From: Bacteroidota bacterium
GTDB taxonomy: Bacteria; Bacteroidota; Bacteroidia; Chitinophagales; Chitinophagaceae
Reading direction: 5' to 3'
DNA: 64,000 nucleotides
NCBI GenBank assembly: GCA_947456625.1
Contig: CANGQJ010000009.1
Span: 1 to 64,000, forward strand
The first letter of the stretch is position 1, and every line of letters starts with the position of its first letter. Positions 44,405-53,846 of this stretch are shown in pieces. The position numbers and the translations under genes were made by a program. A model generated the notes under the pieces. It did no database searches. It was given only the letters and a program-made list of their open reading frames with translations, and had not been told where the DNA came from.

Positions 44405-46783
44405 ATGGAATCCCAAAGCGAATTATTAACTAACCAGGATGTACTCTCTTTTGAGGCCTTTCGCGACACGGTTTTAGCCGACTATCGCATTGCTTTAACT
44501 AGTAGGGAGGTTAGTTTATTAGGAAGAAGGGAAGTGTTAACAGGGAAGGCCAAATTTGGCATTTTTGGGGATGGTAAAGAAATTGCACAAGTAGCGCTTG
44601 CAAAGTTTTTTCAAAAAGGCGATTTTAGAAGTGGATATTACAGGGATCAGACATTTATGTTTGCCTTAGGAGTTGCCAATACCGAACATTATTTTTCACA
44701 ATTATATGCCGACGTACACAACGACCCGTATAGTGGTGGAAAAAATATGAATGCGCATTTTGCAACTCCATTTGTAAATGAAAAAGGGGAATGGAACGAT
44801 TTAGTAAACAGATATAATATTTCGGCCGACATAGCACCTACTGCAGGTCAAATGGTGAGGGGGTTAGGAATGGCTTTTGCTTCAAATTGTTTTAGAAGTT
44901 CAAAGCACAAGGATCAACTTAGTCATTTAAGTAATAACGGGAACGAAGTTTGCTTTTGTACTATAGGTGATGCAAGTACTTCCGAAGGTCATTTTTGGGA
45001 AGTAGTTAATGCGGCAGGGGTAATACAAGCACCATTAGCCATTGTGGTTTTTGATGACGGCTATGGCATTTCGGTACCTACCGAATTACAAACTACTAAA
45101 GGTTCTATTTCAGAAGCGCTTAAAGGTTTTGAAAAACAAAATAATACAAACGGGATAAAAATATTTAAAGTAAAGGGCTGGGATTACGCTTCCTTGTGTG
45201 AAACCTTTGAACAAGGCATAGCTTATACACGCGAAACACATGTGCCTGTATTATTTCATGTACAAGAATTAACGCAACCACAAGGACATTCTACAAGTGG
45301 TAGCCATGAGCGTTATAAATCTGGCGAAAGATTAGATTGGGAAAGAACATGGGACTGTAATAGAAAAATGAGAGAATGGTTAATACTTAATGAATTAACC
45401 ACCGAAGAGGCATTGCAAGAAATGGAGTCGCAGGTAAAAAATGAAGTAAAGCTTGCAAAAGAAACAGCATGGCAAAAATATATTACACCCATTAAGGATA
45501 AGGTTAAGGAAGGTGCCGCTATTGCAACAGCTGGTTTGCAAGGCGAGTCCTTAAATTCAGTGAATCAAATTTTAGAAGAAATTGTAAATAATAAGGAGCC
45601 GTTAAAACGAAATATTTTTAGAACTTTAAGTACGGTTGTTGAACAATTTCCTACGCATCCTAATGCACAAGCTATTAAAAATTTCTTGGCCGAATATTTA
45701 AAAACGCAACAGCCATTTTATAGCAAAAATTTATACAATCAAACACCTAAGAGTACTTTGAATGTTTCTGAAGTGTATGCAGTGTATGATGAAAATTCAA
45801 AATTTATAAATGGGTACGAAGTTTTAAATCATTATTTTGATCAATTAATAGAATTCAATCCTTTGGTGTATGCTTTTGGGGAAGATTTAGGATATATAGG
45901 GGACGTGAATCAGGGTTTTGCTGGTTTACAAACAAAGCATGGCGTGGATCGTATTTTTGATACGGGTATTAGAGAGCAATCCATTATGGGACAAGCGCAT
46001 GGCATGGCTATGCGAGGTTTAAGACCCATTGCTGAGATACAATATTTAGATTATTTATTGTACGGACTTCAAACCTTAAGTGATGACGTTGCCACACTTC
46101 ATTATCGTAGCAATGGTTTGCAAAGTAGTCCTATAATTATAAGAACAAGAGGACATAGACTGGAAGGAATTTTTCATAGTGGTTCCCCAATGGGAATGAT
46201 TATAAATTCATTAAGGGGAATGTTTGTTTGTGTGCCACGTAATATGGTACAAGCAGTTGGAATGTATAATACTTTACTTAAAGGAAATGATCCTGCATTA
46301 TTAATTGAATGTTTAAATGGCTATCGTTTAAAGGAGAAAATGCCAAATAATATTACAGCATTTACAGTACCATTAGGCAAGCCTGAAATTATTAAAGAGG
46401 GTAGTGATATTACTGTGGTTTCCTATGGCTCTACTTTAAGAATTATTCAAGACGCAGCACAAAGATTAAGCACTATGGGTATTGATTGTGAAATTATAGA
46501 CATTCAAACTTTATTGCCTTTTGATATTAATCATATGATTGTTGCTTCTTTAAAAAAGACAAATAAAATTGTCTTTGTAGACGAGGATGTGCCAGGTGGT
46601 GCATCTGCGTTTATGTACCAACAAGTAATTGAATTGCAAGGTGGTTATAGGTGGCTTGATGTTGCAGCAAGAACTATTTCCTCAAAGGATCATCGTCCTG
46701 CATATGCGAGTGATGGAGACTATTTCTCCAAGCCAAATACCGAGGATATTATAACTGTTATTAGTGAAATGATGGCAGAATAG
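44405..46783 (+). CDS. Fused E1 alpha-beta subunit of a 2-oxoacid dehydrogenase
   Basis: 792 residues from ATG 44405. The alpha part (about 1-370) has the thiamine-diphosphate site GDASTSEGHFWEVVNAAGV, RSGYYRDQTFMFALG and GHSTSGSHERY. The beta part (about 450-792) has VYAFGEDLGYIGDVNQGFAG, the RIFDTGIREQSIMGQAHGMA segment (seen as FDTGIREQSIMG), and FVDEDVPGGASAFMYQQV. This fused form is common in Bacteroidota as a branched-chain 2-oxoacid dehydrogenase E1. It decarboxylates the 2-oxoacid and passes the acyl group to E2 lipoyl; E2 and E3 genes are not in the window. Confidence 0.9.
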   Translation: MESQSELLTNQDVLSFEAFRDTVLADYRIALTSREVSLLGRREVLTGKAKFGIFGDGKEIAQVALAKFFQKGDFRSGYYRDQTFMFALGVANTEHYFSQLYADVHNDPYSGGKNMNAHFATPFVNEKGEWNDLVNRYNISADIAPTAGQMVRGLGMAFASNCFRSSKHKDQLSHLSNNGNEVCFCTIGDASTSEGHFWEVVNAAGVIQAPLAIVVFDDGYGISVPTELQTTKGSISEALKGFEKQNNTNGIKIFKVKGWDYASLCETFEQGIAYTRETHVPVLFHVQELTQPQGHSTSGSHERYKSGERLDWERTWDCNRKMREWLILNELTTEEALQEMESQVKNEVKLAKETAWQKYITPIKDKVKEGAAIATAGLQGESLNSVNQILEEIVNNKEPLKRNIFRTLSTVVEQFPTHPNAQAIKNFLAEYLKTQQPFYSKNLYNQTPKSTLNVSEVYAVYDENSKFINGYEVLNHYFDQLIEFNPLVYAFGEDLGYIGDVNQGFAGLQTKHGVDRIFDTGIREQSIMGQAHGMAMRGLRPIAEIQYLDYLLYGLQTLSDDVATLHYRSNGLQSSPIIIRTRGHRLEGIFHSGSPMGMIINSLRGMFVCVPRNMVQAVGMYNTLLKGNDPALLIECLNGYRLKEKMPNNITAFTVPLGKPEIIKEGSDITVVSYGSTLRIIQDAAQRLSTMGIDCEIIDIQTLLPFDINHMIVASLKKTNKIVFVDEDVPGGASAFMYQQVIELQGGYRWLDVAARTISSKDHRPAYASDGDYFSKPNTEDIITVISEMMAE

Positions 46784-46787
46784 GCTA

Positions 46788-47054
46788 TTAGTGTGATCCT
46801 GGTAACGTAGATAAATTGTAGCCTTCTAATTTTTGTGTATGCTCAAGTGAACCTAGCCTTACTTTAAGCTGCACTTTAGTTTGTTTTTCCAAAGCCCTTT
46901 CGGTATTACAAAAAAATCCAGTTTTGGTAGTGTAAAAATTTGCTGGCACTTGCGTTTCATGGGTGATAGCATACATATTAAACACGGGTCTTGTTGTGTC
47001 ATTTACTTTTGGTAAAAGAAAACCTGTGATTAATATGCTAGCTAATATTTTCAT
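46788..47054 (-). CDS. Small exported hypothetical protein
   Basis: 88 residues. The N-terminus MKILASILITGFLLPKV is a short signal-like helix. The rest is polar, with a single Cys in GFFCNTERALEKQTKVQLKV (a conserved-looking strand-helix) and ends NLSTLPGSH. No family recognised. It converges with the E1 gene (4 bases between stops) and follows the YebC gene by about 39 bases upstream on the same strand, so it may be transcribed with YebC. Confidence 0.6.
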   Translation of the reverse strand: MKILASILITGFLLPKVNDTTRPVFNMYAITHETQVPANFYTTKTGFFCNTERALEKQTKVQLKVRLGSLEHTQKLEGYNLSTLPGSH

Positions 47055-47093
47055 ATAAAACTTTTTTGAAACTAGTGCAAGTGTACTGTAAAG

Positions 47094-47816
47094 CTACCCC
47101 ATGTTGTGGAATACTTTATTCACGTCTTCGTCCTCCTCCAAGCGTTCAATTAATTTACTAATATCTTCCGCTTGTGCATCTGTTACTGGTACTGTAGTTG
47201 TTGGTATCCATTCAAATTCAGCGCTAATTACATTTAATTTTTTAGCTTCTAATTCTTTTTGCAAGTTACCAAAATCGGTGAAGGCGCATCTTAATACTAA
47301 AATAGGATTGCCATTGTCATCGTTACTTTCTCCTAATTCATCTAAGCCGTGGTCTATTAATTCTAGTTCTAAATCATCCATCACAATTCCTTCTGGGTTT
47401 AATTTAAATACCCCCATTTTCTTAAACTGAAAACTTACACTTCCGCTATTACCCATAGAACCGCCCCCTTTGTTAAAGTGACTTTTTACATTGGCAACAG
47501 TTCTTACATGGTTGTCGGTTGCAGTCTCTACTAAAAGTGCAACACCATGCGGTGCATATCCTTCGTATAAAATTTCTTCATAGTTACTAGTGTCCTTACC
47601 CATGGCACGCTTAATAGCTGCCTCTACTCTGTCCTTTGGCATACCTGCACTACGCGCATTTTGATAACATCTTCTTAAAGCTGGGTTATCATCAGGATTG
47701 GGTCCTCCTGCTTTTACTGCGATTACAATTTCTTTACCAATACGGGTAAATTGTTTTGCCATACGATCAAATCGTTTGAACATAGTGGCTTTTCTTACTT
47801 CAAATATCCTTCCCAT
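47094..47816 (-). CDS. YebC/PmpR family protein
   Basis: 240 residues. The start [16 protein letters not shown] matches the Bacteroidota YebC form. Family landmarks are [73 protein letters not shown] and the acidic C-terminal part. YebC proteins were described as DNA-binding regulators; more recent work links them to ribosomes stalled at proline runs. Which role applies here is not decided by sequence. It has its own TAnnTTTG element. Confidence 0.95.
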   Translation of the reverse strand: MGRIFEVRKATMFKRFDRMAKQFTRIGKEIVIAVKAGGPNPDDNPALRRCYQNARSAGMPKDRVEAAIKRAMGKDTSNYEEILYEGYAPHGVALLVETATDNHVRTVANVKSHFNKGGGSMGNSGSVSFQFKKMGVFKLNPEGIVMDDLELELIDHGLDELGESNDDNGNPILVLRCAFTDFGNLQKELEAKKLNVISAEFEWIPTTTVPVTDAQAEDISKLIERLEEDEDVNKVFHNMG

Positions 47817-47835
47817 AGTAATTGTTTAAGGTCTG

Positions 47836-47843
47836 CAAAAATA
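47836..47843 (-). promoter_or_regulatory. -7 promoter element for yebC
   Basis: TATTTTTG on the minus strand, an exact match, ends 19 bases before the ATG at 47816. Confidence 0.5.
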
Positions 47844-47849
47844 AGGCAA

Positions 47850-47878
47850 AAAAAATAGTCCCGATAACCGGGACTATT
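47850..47878 (-). terminator. Terminator of the APC permease gene
   Basis: AATAGTCCCG and CGGGACTATT form a perfect 10-bp stem with a 5-base loop. On the minus strand it runs into TTTTTT. It lies 26 bases after the permease stop. Confidence 0.88.
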
Positions 47879-47903
47879 CTAATTTATAAAATCAATTTAT
47901 TTA

Positions 47904-49400
47904 TTATTCTTGGTTTAATTTACTATGCTTACGGCTGTAAACAAAGTAAACTACTAAACCTAAAGCCATCCATCCAAAGGCAACTTTAAGGGTTTGAGCA
48001 TCTAAGGCAAAAATCATTGCTAAACAGATAATGGCACCTAAAATTGGAACCAATGGCACTAGTGGCGTTTTAAATGGACGCTCCATATTTGGTGATTTTA
48101 CGCGTAAAATCCAAACACCAGCACTTACTAATACAAAGGCAAATAAAGTACCAAATGAGGTTAAGTCTCCAGCAACACTACCTGGAACAAATGCAGCAAA
48201 TGCACCTACAAAAACAAATAATATCCAGTTTGATTTGTATGGAGTTCTGAATTTAGGATGTAAATCCGAAAATGCTTTTGGCAATAAACCATCATTGGAC
48301 ATAGAGTAAAATACGCGTGATTGACCCATTAACATTACTAATATTACAGAGCTAAAACCAGCCAAGATAGCTACAGTTACTGCTGTTGCCAACCAACCGT
48401 ATCCAGTCATATAAGTAGAAATAGCATAAGCAACCGAAGCTTCACGACCTTTTAAAGGATCTACGAAGTCGGTCCAAGGAGCTACACCTGTTAATACGTG
48501 TCCAAATAAAATGTATAAAATAGTACATACTACTAATGATCCCAAAATACCAATTGGCATATCGCGTTTTGGATTTTTTGCTTCCTGCGCTGCTGTAGAT
48601 ACGGCATCAAATCCAATGAAAGCAAAAAACACAATTGCAGCACCACCCAGCACACCACCCCAGCCATGTTTAAACACGCCAGAATAATCGGCCACAACCT
48701 TGCCAGCACTATCCATTAGTGGAGGTTGATTAGCAGGAATTAAATAAGGGGTATGATTTTCGGGACGCATAAACTGCCATCCAATTATGATAAATATAAT
48801 TACAATAGCCACTTTAATAAATACAATAACTGCATTTACAATTGCAGACTCTTGTGTTCCCTTAATTAATAATAAAGTAAGTAGTAATAAAATTATTAAA
48901 GCAGGTGCATTCATAATACCATGGTGTAAAACACCGGCAGTGTCGGTAATACTTTCAAAAGGGGAATGGCTCCATTCATAAGGGATGCCTCCTCCCAACA
49001 GCTTGTTTAAATATTCACTCCAAGCAATGGATACAGTAGCTGCACCTAAGGCGTACTCCATAATTAATGCCCAGCCAATAATCCAAGCAACCGTTTCGCC
49101 CATGGTTACATAAGAGTATGCATAAGCGCTACCTGAAATAGGAATCATAGCAGCAAATTCGGCGTAACATAAACCAGCAAAAGCACAACCAACCGCAGCC
49201 ACAATAAAAGATAATGTAACAGCAGGTCCTGCTGCTTGTCCAGCTGCTGCAGCTGTTCTTACAAATAAACCAGCGCCAATAATAGCGCCAACGCCAAGTG
49301 CAATTAAGTTACCAGCGCCTAATGTGCGCTTTAAACCTTTTCCGCCATCCTCGGCCTGTGCTAACATAGCGTTAAGGTCCTTTTTTCTAAATAAACTCAT
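47904..49400 (-). CDS. APC family amino acid permease
   Basis: 498 residues with about 12 membrane helices. The family start GAGNLIALGVGAIIGAGLFV (helix 1 unwound region GAIIGAG) is clear, with FAGLCYAEFAAMIPISGSAY in helix 3 (as FAGLCYAEFAAM) and FFAFIGFDAVSTAAQEAKNP in helix 6 as the substrate-site segment. It resembles the cationic-amino-acid transporter subgroup (YfnA/CAT-like) with a long loop of about 40 residues between helices 5 and 6. It probably imports amino acids. It is a single gene with its own terminator, divergent from the DAACS symporter. Confidence 0.93.
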   Translation of the reverse strand: MSLFRKKDLNAMLAQAEDGGKGLKRTLGAGNLIALGVGAIIGAGLFVRTAAAAGQAAGPAVTLSFIVAAVGCAFAGLCYAEFAAMIPISGSAYAYSYVTMGETVAWIIGWALIMEYALGAATVSIAWSEYLNKLLGGGIPYEWSHSPFESITDTAGVLHHGIMNAPALIILLLLTLLLIKGTQESAIVNAVIVFIKVAIVIIFIIIGWQFMRPENHTPYLIPANQPPLMDSAGKVVADYSGVFKHGWGGVLGGAAIVFFAFIGFDAVSTAAQEAKNPKRDMPIGILGSLVVCTILYILFGHVLTGVAPWTDFVDPLKGREASVAYAISTYMTGYGWLATAVTVAILAGFSSVILVMLMGQSRVFYSMSNDGLLPKAFSDLHPKFRTPYKSNWILFVFVGAFAAFVPGSVAGDLTSFGTLFAFVLVSAGVWILRVKSPNMERPFKTPLVPLVPILGAIICLAMIFALDAQTLKVAFGWMALGLVVYFVYSRKHSKLNQE

Positions 49401-49495
49401 AGTGTTGTTTTATAAGTTGAAAAATAGCACTTTTTTCTCAAAATAGGCATCCTTTTTTATGAAAATCTAGTCTTATATTGCAGTACTAACTGCTT

Positions 49496-50743
49496 ATGAA
49501 AAAATCAAACAAACTCACCGTATATATCATTATTGCAATGATTGCAGGTGCTATTTTAGGCTACTACATTCATGAAAATAGTACGCCTGCCACAATTGAA
49601 GTTTTCTCAAAAAATATTAAGTTACTAACTACTATATTTTTAAGGCTTATTCAAATGATTATTGCTCCATTGGTGTTTACTACACTGGTGGTGGGTATTG
49701 CAAAATTAGGTGATATTAAAACCGTAGGTAGAGTAGGAGGTAAAGCATTGCTATGGTTTGTAACAGCATCCCTTGTGAGCTTATTAATTGGTCTGGTACT
49801 TGTAAATATATTTAAGCCAGGCGAAGGCATCGCATTAAGCAATGCAGATATTACCGGTGCTAAGGACTTAATGGGAAAAACGCAGGCGTTTAGCTTAGGT
49901 GGTTTTATAGAACATGTATTTCCTAAAAGTATGTTTGAAGCGCTTGCCAACAACGAAATTTTACAAATTGTAATATTTAGTATCTTTTTTGGAGTAGCTG
50001 CTGCTGCAATGGGTGACACAGCAAAAGGACTTATTAAAGCATTAGACAGCGCAGCGCATATTATATTAAAAATGGTGGGCTATGTAATGAACTTTGCACC
50101 CTTGGGCGTATTTGGTGCACTTGCCGCAGTGATTGCAACAAAAGGCTTAGCTGTATTTATATTTTATGGCAAATATTTACTTTATTTCTTATTGGGTATT
50201 GGGGCTTTATGGGTAGTATTAATTACAGTAGGTTTTATAATTCTTGGAAAGCGCATGCCTTCCATGTTAAAAATTATTTCAAGTCCTTTAATTATTGCAT
50301 TTAGTACTACAAGTAGTGAGGCAGTGTTTCCAAAATTAACGGAGGAGTTAGAGCGTTTTGGTTGCAAGGATAAAATTGTTTCTTTTATATTACCATTGGG
50401 ATATTCTTTTAACTTGGATGGAAGTATGATGTATATGACTTTTGCAAGTATGGCCATTGCACAGGCTTATGGAATTCATTTAGATATTGGCACACAGCTT
50501 ACCATGCTTATTGTTTTAATGCTCACCAGTAAAGGAATTGCAGGTGTGCCGCGTGCATCACTTGTTGTAGTTACTGCAACTTGTGCAATGTTTAAAATTC
50601 CACCAGAGGGTATTGCTTTAATATTACCCATCGATCATTTTTGTGACATGTTCCGAACTGCTACCAATGTATTGGGTAATAGTTTAGCCACTACAGTTGT
50701 AAGTAAATGGGAGGGTGCATTAGAGGAGCAAAAACAAGCTTAA
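49496..50743 (+). CDS. DAACS dicarboxylate/amino acid:cation symporter
   Basis: 415 residues. Family motifs are present: FLRLIQMIIAPLVFTTLVVG in helix 2-3, the hairpin-1 Ser-rich loop STTSSEAVFPKL at about 264, the helix-7 NLDGSMMY motif, and hairpin 2 with SKGIAGVPRASLVV (GVPR), then IDHFCDMFRTATNVLGN with the substrate/cation Asp and Asn. This is the GltP/GltT/DctA family; substrates are glutamate, aspartate or C4-dicarboxylates. First gene of a four-gene + strand run, 10 bases from the DedA gene. Confidence 0.94.
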   Translation: MKKSNKLTVYIIIAMIAGAILGYYIHENSTPATIEVFSKNIKLLTTIFLRLIQMIIAPLVFTTLVVGIAKLGDIKTVGRVGGKALLWFVTASLVSLLIGLVLVNIFKPGEGIALSNADITGAKDLMGKTQAFSLGGFIEHVFPKSMFEALANNEILQIVIFSIFFGVAAAAMGDTAKGLIKALDSAAHIILKMVGYVMNFAPLGVFGALAAVIATKGLAVFIFYGKYLLYFLLGIGALWVVLITVGFIILGKRMPSMLKIISSPLIIAFSTTSSEAVFPKLTEELERFGCKDKIVSFILPLGYSFNLDGSMMYMTFASMAIAQAYGIHLDIGTQLTMLIVLMLTSKGIAGVPRASLVVVTATCAMFKIPPEGIALILPIDHFCDMFRTATNVLGNSLATTVVSKWEGALEEQKQA

Positions 50744-50753
50744 AATAATTTTA

Positions 50754-51422
50754 ATGACAATTTTACTAGACGCTTTTCATTGGAGTCAATTACTGCAACC
50801 ACAATATTATATAGAAAATGGGGGCATGTGGTTGTTGCTTTTAGTGGTGTTTGCAGAAACCGGTTTATTTTTTGGTTTCTTTTTGCCGGGCGATAGTTTA
50901 CTTTTTGTTGCTGGTATTTATAGTGCCCCATTAGCGGCTCAAATTTTTGCATCTCAAAACGAATGGCTTAATTTATTTATTGTTTTTTCATTTATCTCTG
51001 TAGCGGGAATTTTAGGAAACTATGTGGGGTATACCATTGGCAAAAATGTTGGTCCAGCTATGTACGACTGGAAAGAGAATATGTTTTTTAAGAAAAAATA
51101 TTTAGTACAAGCCCAAGAGTTTTATGAAAAGCATGGAGCAGGTGCCATTGTAATTGCTAGGTTTATTCCAATAGTGCGCACCTTTGCCCCAATTGTTGCA
51201 GGCATCGTGCGTATGGATAAAAATAAATTCATGTATTTTAATATTGTGGGAAGTATAGCCTGGGTAGCAAGTATGTTATGTGCGGGTCATTTTTTACAAG
51301 CTTGGATTTTAAATCATTTTCAATTTGATTTAAAAAAGCACCTTGAAGTAATTGTGCTAGGCATTGTTTTTGTAACAACAGTCCCTGTAATCATAAAAGT
51401 AGTTACTCATAAATCTAAATAA
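50754..51422 (+). CDS. DedA family membrane protein
   Basis: 222 residues. The family signatures are AETGLFFGFFLPGDSLLFVAG (seen as ETGLFFGFFLPGDSLLF), GNYVGYTIGKNVGP, FYEKHGAGAIVIARFIPIVR and VRTFAPIVAGIVRM with the conserved Arg/Pro. DedA proteins have re-entrant helices and are implicated in undecaprenyl-phosphate or phospholipid recycling and proton-coupled transport. It is coupled between the DAACS gene and an MFS gene with gaps of 10 and 6 bases. Confidence 0.95.
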   Translation: MTILLDAFHWSQLLQPQYYIENGGMWLLLLVVFAETGLFFGFFLPGDSLLFVAGIYSAPLAAQIFASQNEWLNLFIVFSFISVAGILGNYVGYTIGKNVGPAMYDWKENMFFKKKYLVQAQEFYEKHGAGAIVIARFIPIVRTFAPIVAGIVRMDKNKFMYFNIVGSIAWVASMLCAGHFLQAWILNHFQFDLKKHLEVIVLGIVFVTTVPVIIKVVTHKSK

Positions 51423-51428
51423 TTAAGT

Positions 51429-52679
51429 ATGACTACCAATCGTCAAATTGGGTTACTATCATTGCCTGTTTTTGTTGCGGCATTAGGTTATTTTGTAGAT
51501 GTATATGATTTATTATTGTTCACCATTGTACGCCAGCCAAGTGTTTTAAGTGTTGGCGCAACAGCCGAATCTATTATTGTAGACAGTGCGCATATTATTA
51601 ACTGGCAAATGTCGGGGCTTTTAATTGGTGGAATTTTATGGGGTGTGATAGGCGATAAAAAAGGCCGTTTAAAAGTATTGTTTGGCTCCATTTTACTTTA
51701 TTCCATTGCTAATATTTTAACCTCCTTTGTTCAAAACGTTGACCAATACGCTTATTGCAGATTTATTGGTGGCATTGGACTGGCAGGTGAATTAGGTGCA
51801 GGCATCACCCTAGTTTCCGAGATGTTACCCAAAAACAAAAGGGGCATAGGGACAAGTATGGTGGCGGGCATTGGTTTGTTTGGTGCGGTGTTTGCTTACT
51901 TTACTTTTCAGTATACCAAGGACTGGCGTTTATGTTATCAAATTGGTGGGGTATTAGGCGTATTCTTATTAATATTACGTATTCGTGTAGCTGAATCATT
52001 TATGTTTGAATCGGCAAAACTTGCCAATATTAAAAAAGGAAATTTCTTTCAATTCTTTACCAATAAAAAAAGATTTTCAAAATATATTAAAGCCATTTTA
52101 ATTGGACTTCCTACTTGGTTTGTAATTGGGGTGCTTGTAAACTATAGTAATAAATTTGCTACTGGACTTTATGGAAAAAATTTAATTGACTCTGGCCGCT
52201 CTGTCATGTTTGCATATATTGGAATTGCACTAGGTGATTTAGCTATTGGATATGTAAGTCAATATTTTAAAAGTCGTAAAAAAGCATTACTTGTATTTTA
52301 TACTTTAAATACAATTGCAATGGTGCTATTCTTCTCGGTTTTAAATTCCAACGATAACCGGATGTATGCTATTTGTGGTTTGTTAGGCTTTAGCACCGGT
52401 TATTGGGCTATTTTTAACACCATGGCAGCCGAACAATTTGGCACTAATTTAAGAGCAACTGCTGCAACAACTATTCCAAATATGGTGCGAGGAGCGCTCC
52501 CTTTAATTAATTTTATTTTCTTAGATATTTTACAAAAGCAATTGGGTTGGACTATTATTCAAAGTGGCATTTTAACTGGAGCTATAGTAATGGCGGTAAC
52601 TTTTATTGCATTTATTTATACCGAGGAAACCTATCATAAGGATTTAGATTATTTAGAACTTGACAATCCGCTTCCTTAG
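51429..52679 (+). CDS. MFS transporter
   Basis: 416 residues with about 12 membrane helices. The motif-A-like loop GVIGDKKGRLKVLFGSILLY follows helix 2, and YCRFIGGIGLAGELGAGITL (helix 4) resembles metabolite:proton symporters of the sialate/ShiA-like group. The second half has TLRATAATTIPN-like FGTNLRATAATTIPNMVRG. The substrate cannot be assigned. It is 6 bases after DedA and 43 before the glycosyltransferase, so the four genes may share one transcript. Confidence 0.9.
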   Translation: MTTNRQIGLLSLPVFVAALGYFVDVYDLLLFTIVRQPSVLSVGATAESIIVDSAHIINWQMSGLLIGGILWGVIGDKKGRLKVLFGSILLYSIANILTSFVQNVDQYAYCRFIGGIGLAGELGAGITLVSEMLPKNKRGIGTSMVAGIGLFGAVFAYFTFQYTKDWRLCYQIGGVLGVFLLILRIRVAESFMFESAKLANIKKGNFFQFFTNKKRFSKYIKAILIGLPTWFVIGVLVNYSNKFATGLYGKNLIDSGRSVMFAYIGIALGDLAIGYVSQYFKSRKKALLVFYTLNTIAMVLFFSVLNSNDNRMYAICGLLGFSTGYWAIFNTMAAEQFGTNLRATAATTIPNMVRGALPLINFIFLDILQKQLGWTIIQSGILTGAIVMAVTFIAFIYTEETYHKDLDYLELDNPLP

Positions 52680-52722
52680 TCAACATTTTTGTAATGGTTC
52701 TTAGGTTTAAGAATTATAATTT

Positions 52723-53751
52723 ATGCGCCTACTATTTATTCGTTTTTCTTCCATTGGGGACATTGTATTTACGACACCTGCTATTCGTGCTGCCAAAAAG
52801 CAATTGCCAGGCGTAACAATTCATTTTTTAACCAAGGCCACTATGAAAGCAGTGACCGAGGCAAATCCTTATATTGATCATTTTCATTATTTAGAAAAGG
52901 ACATCAATCTAACTATTCAGGAGCTAAAGGCATTAAATTTTGATTATATCATTGACCTACACAAAAATTTCAGAACTTATAAAATTAAAAATGCATTAGG
53001 CGTACCTGCGCTATCCTATAAAAAACTAAGTTGGCAAAAATTCTTACTTACTAAACTTCATATAAATTTTATGCCACATCGCCATATTAGCGAAAGGTGT
53101 GTGGATACATTAGCTCCTTTAGGCGTTGTGAATGATGAGATGGGTTTGGATTACTTTGTTCCAAGTTCAATTACATTAAAAAATGAGGCTTTGCCTGCAA
53201 CGCATAGTGCGGGATATATTGCGTTGGTCATTGGAGCCTCCTATGCATCCAAAAAATTGCCTATTGCGCAATTACAAGACCTCTGTAAGCAATTAAATTA
53301 TCCGGTAGTACTAGTGGGCGGACAAGAAGACGCATTAATTGGGGAGCAAGTGGCTGCTATTAATAAAGAAAAGATTTTTAATGCTTGCGGTAAATTTAGT
53401 TTGCATGAGTCCGCATTAATGGTAAAACAATCCAAAACTGTTATCTCACATGACACGGGCTTTTTATATATCGCTTGTGCTTATCATAAAAAAACAGTAG
53501 CCATTTGGGGAGCAACGTCGCCAGCATTGCAAGTGGAACCTTATTATCCAAGGCTGGAAAATTTTTCAAGCCCTAAGGGGGAGCGTGCACAAAACCAAAT
53601 GTATTTCAATGCCATTGTCCCAAACTTACCATGCCAACCCTGTTCCAATTATGGAACTAAACAATGTCCTCAGGGACATTTTGCATGCATGCGTCAACAA
53701 AATATTGCCGTCATTGCTACAAAAGCAAATAGCTACTACCAAGAAGCATAG
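52723..53751 (+). CDS. Glycosyltransferase family 9 (heptosyltransferase-type)
   Basis: 342 residues. It starts LLFIRFSSIGDIVFTTPAIR, the diagnostic N-terminus of GT9 (RxSSxGDxxxTTP). The C-terminal Rossmann domain has YIALVIGASYASKKLP, PVVLVGGQED and SHDTGFLYIACAYHKKTVAI with the nucleotide-sugar site, and GATSPALQVEPY. These enzymes add heptose or a related sugar to the LPS core on the cytoplasmic side of the inner membrane. Four Cys near the C-terminus (PCQPCSNYGTKQCPQGHFAC region) could bind a metal, as noted in some GT9 members. Last gene before a terminator. Confidence 0.93.
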   Translation: MRLLFIRFSSIGDIVFTTPAIRAAKKQLPGVTIHFLTKATMKAVTEANPYIDHFHYLEKDINLTIQELKALNFDYIIDLHKNFRTYKIKNALGVPALSYKKLSWQKFLLTKLHINFMPHRHISERCVDTLAPLGVVNDEMGLDYFVPSSITLKNEALPATHSAGYIALVIGASYASKKLPIAQLQDLCKQLNYPVVLVGGQEDALIGEQVAAINKEKIFNACGKFSLHESALMVKQSKTVISHDTGFLYIACAYHKKTVAIWGATSPALQVEPYYPRLENFSSPKGERAQNQMYFNAIVPNLPCQPCSNYGTKQCPQGHFACMRQQNIAVIATKANSYYQEA

Positions 53752-53792
53752 AAAAAATTTTACACCTAACTACAAAGCGCTATTCAATAAAT

Positions 53793-53825
53793 AAAAAGCC
53801 CCGCAATAATTTGCGAGGCTTTTTT
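53793..53825. terminator. Bidirectional terminator between GT9 and mdh
   Basis: AAAAAGCCCCGCAA pairs with TTGCGAGGCTTTTT (one mismatch) over the loop TAAT. It serves the two convergent genes. Confidence 0.88.
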
Positions 53826-53846
53826 ACAATGTAAAATTAAATTGAA

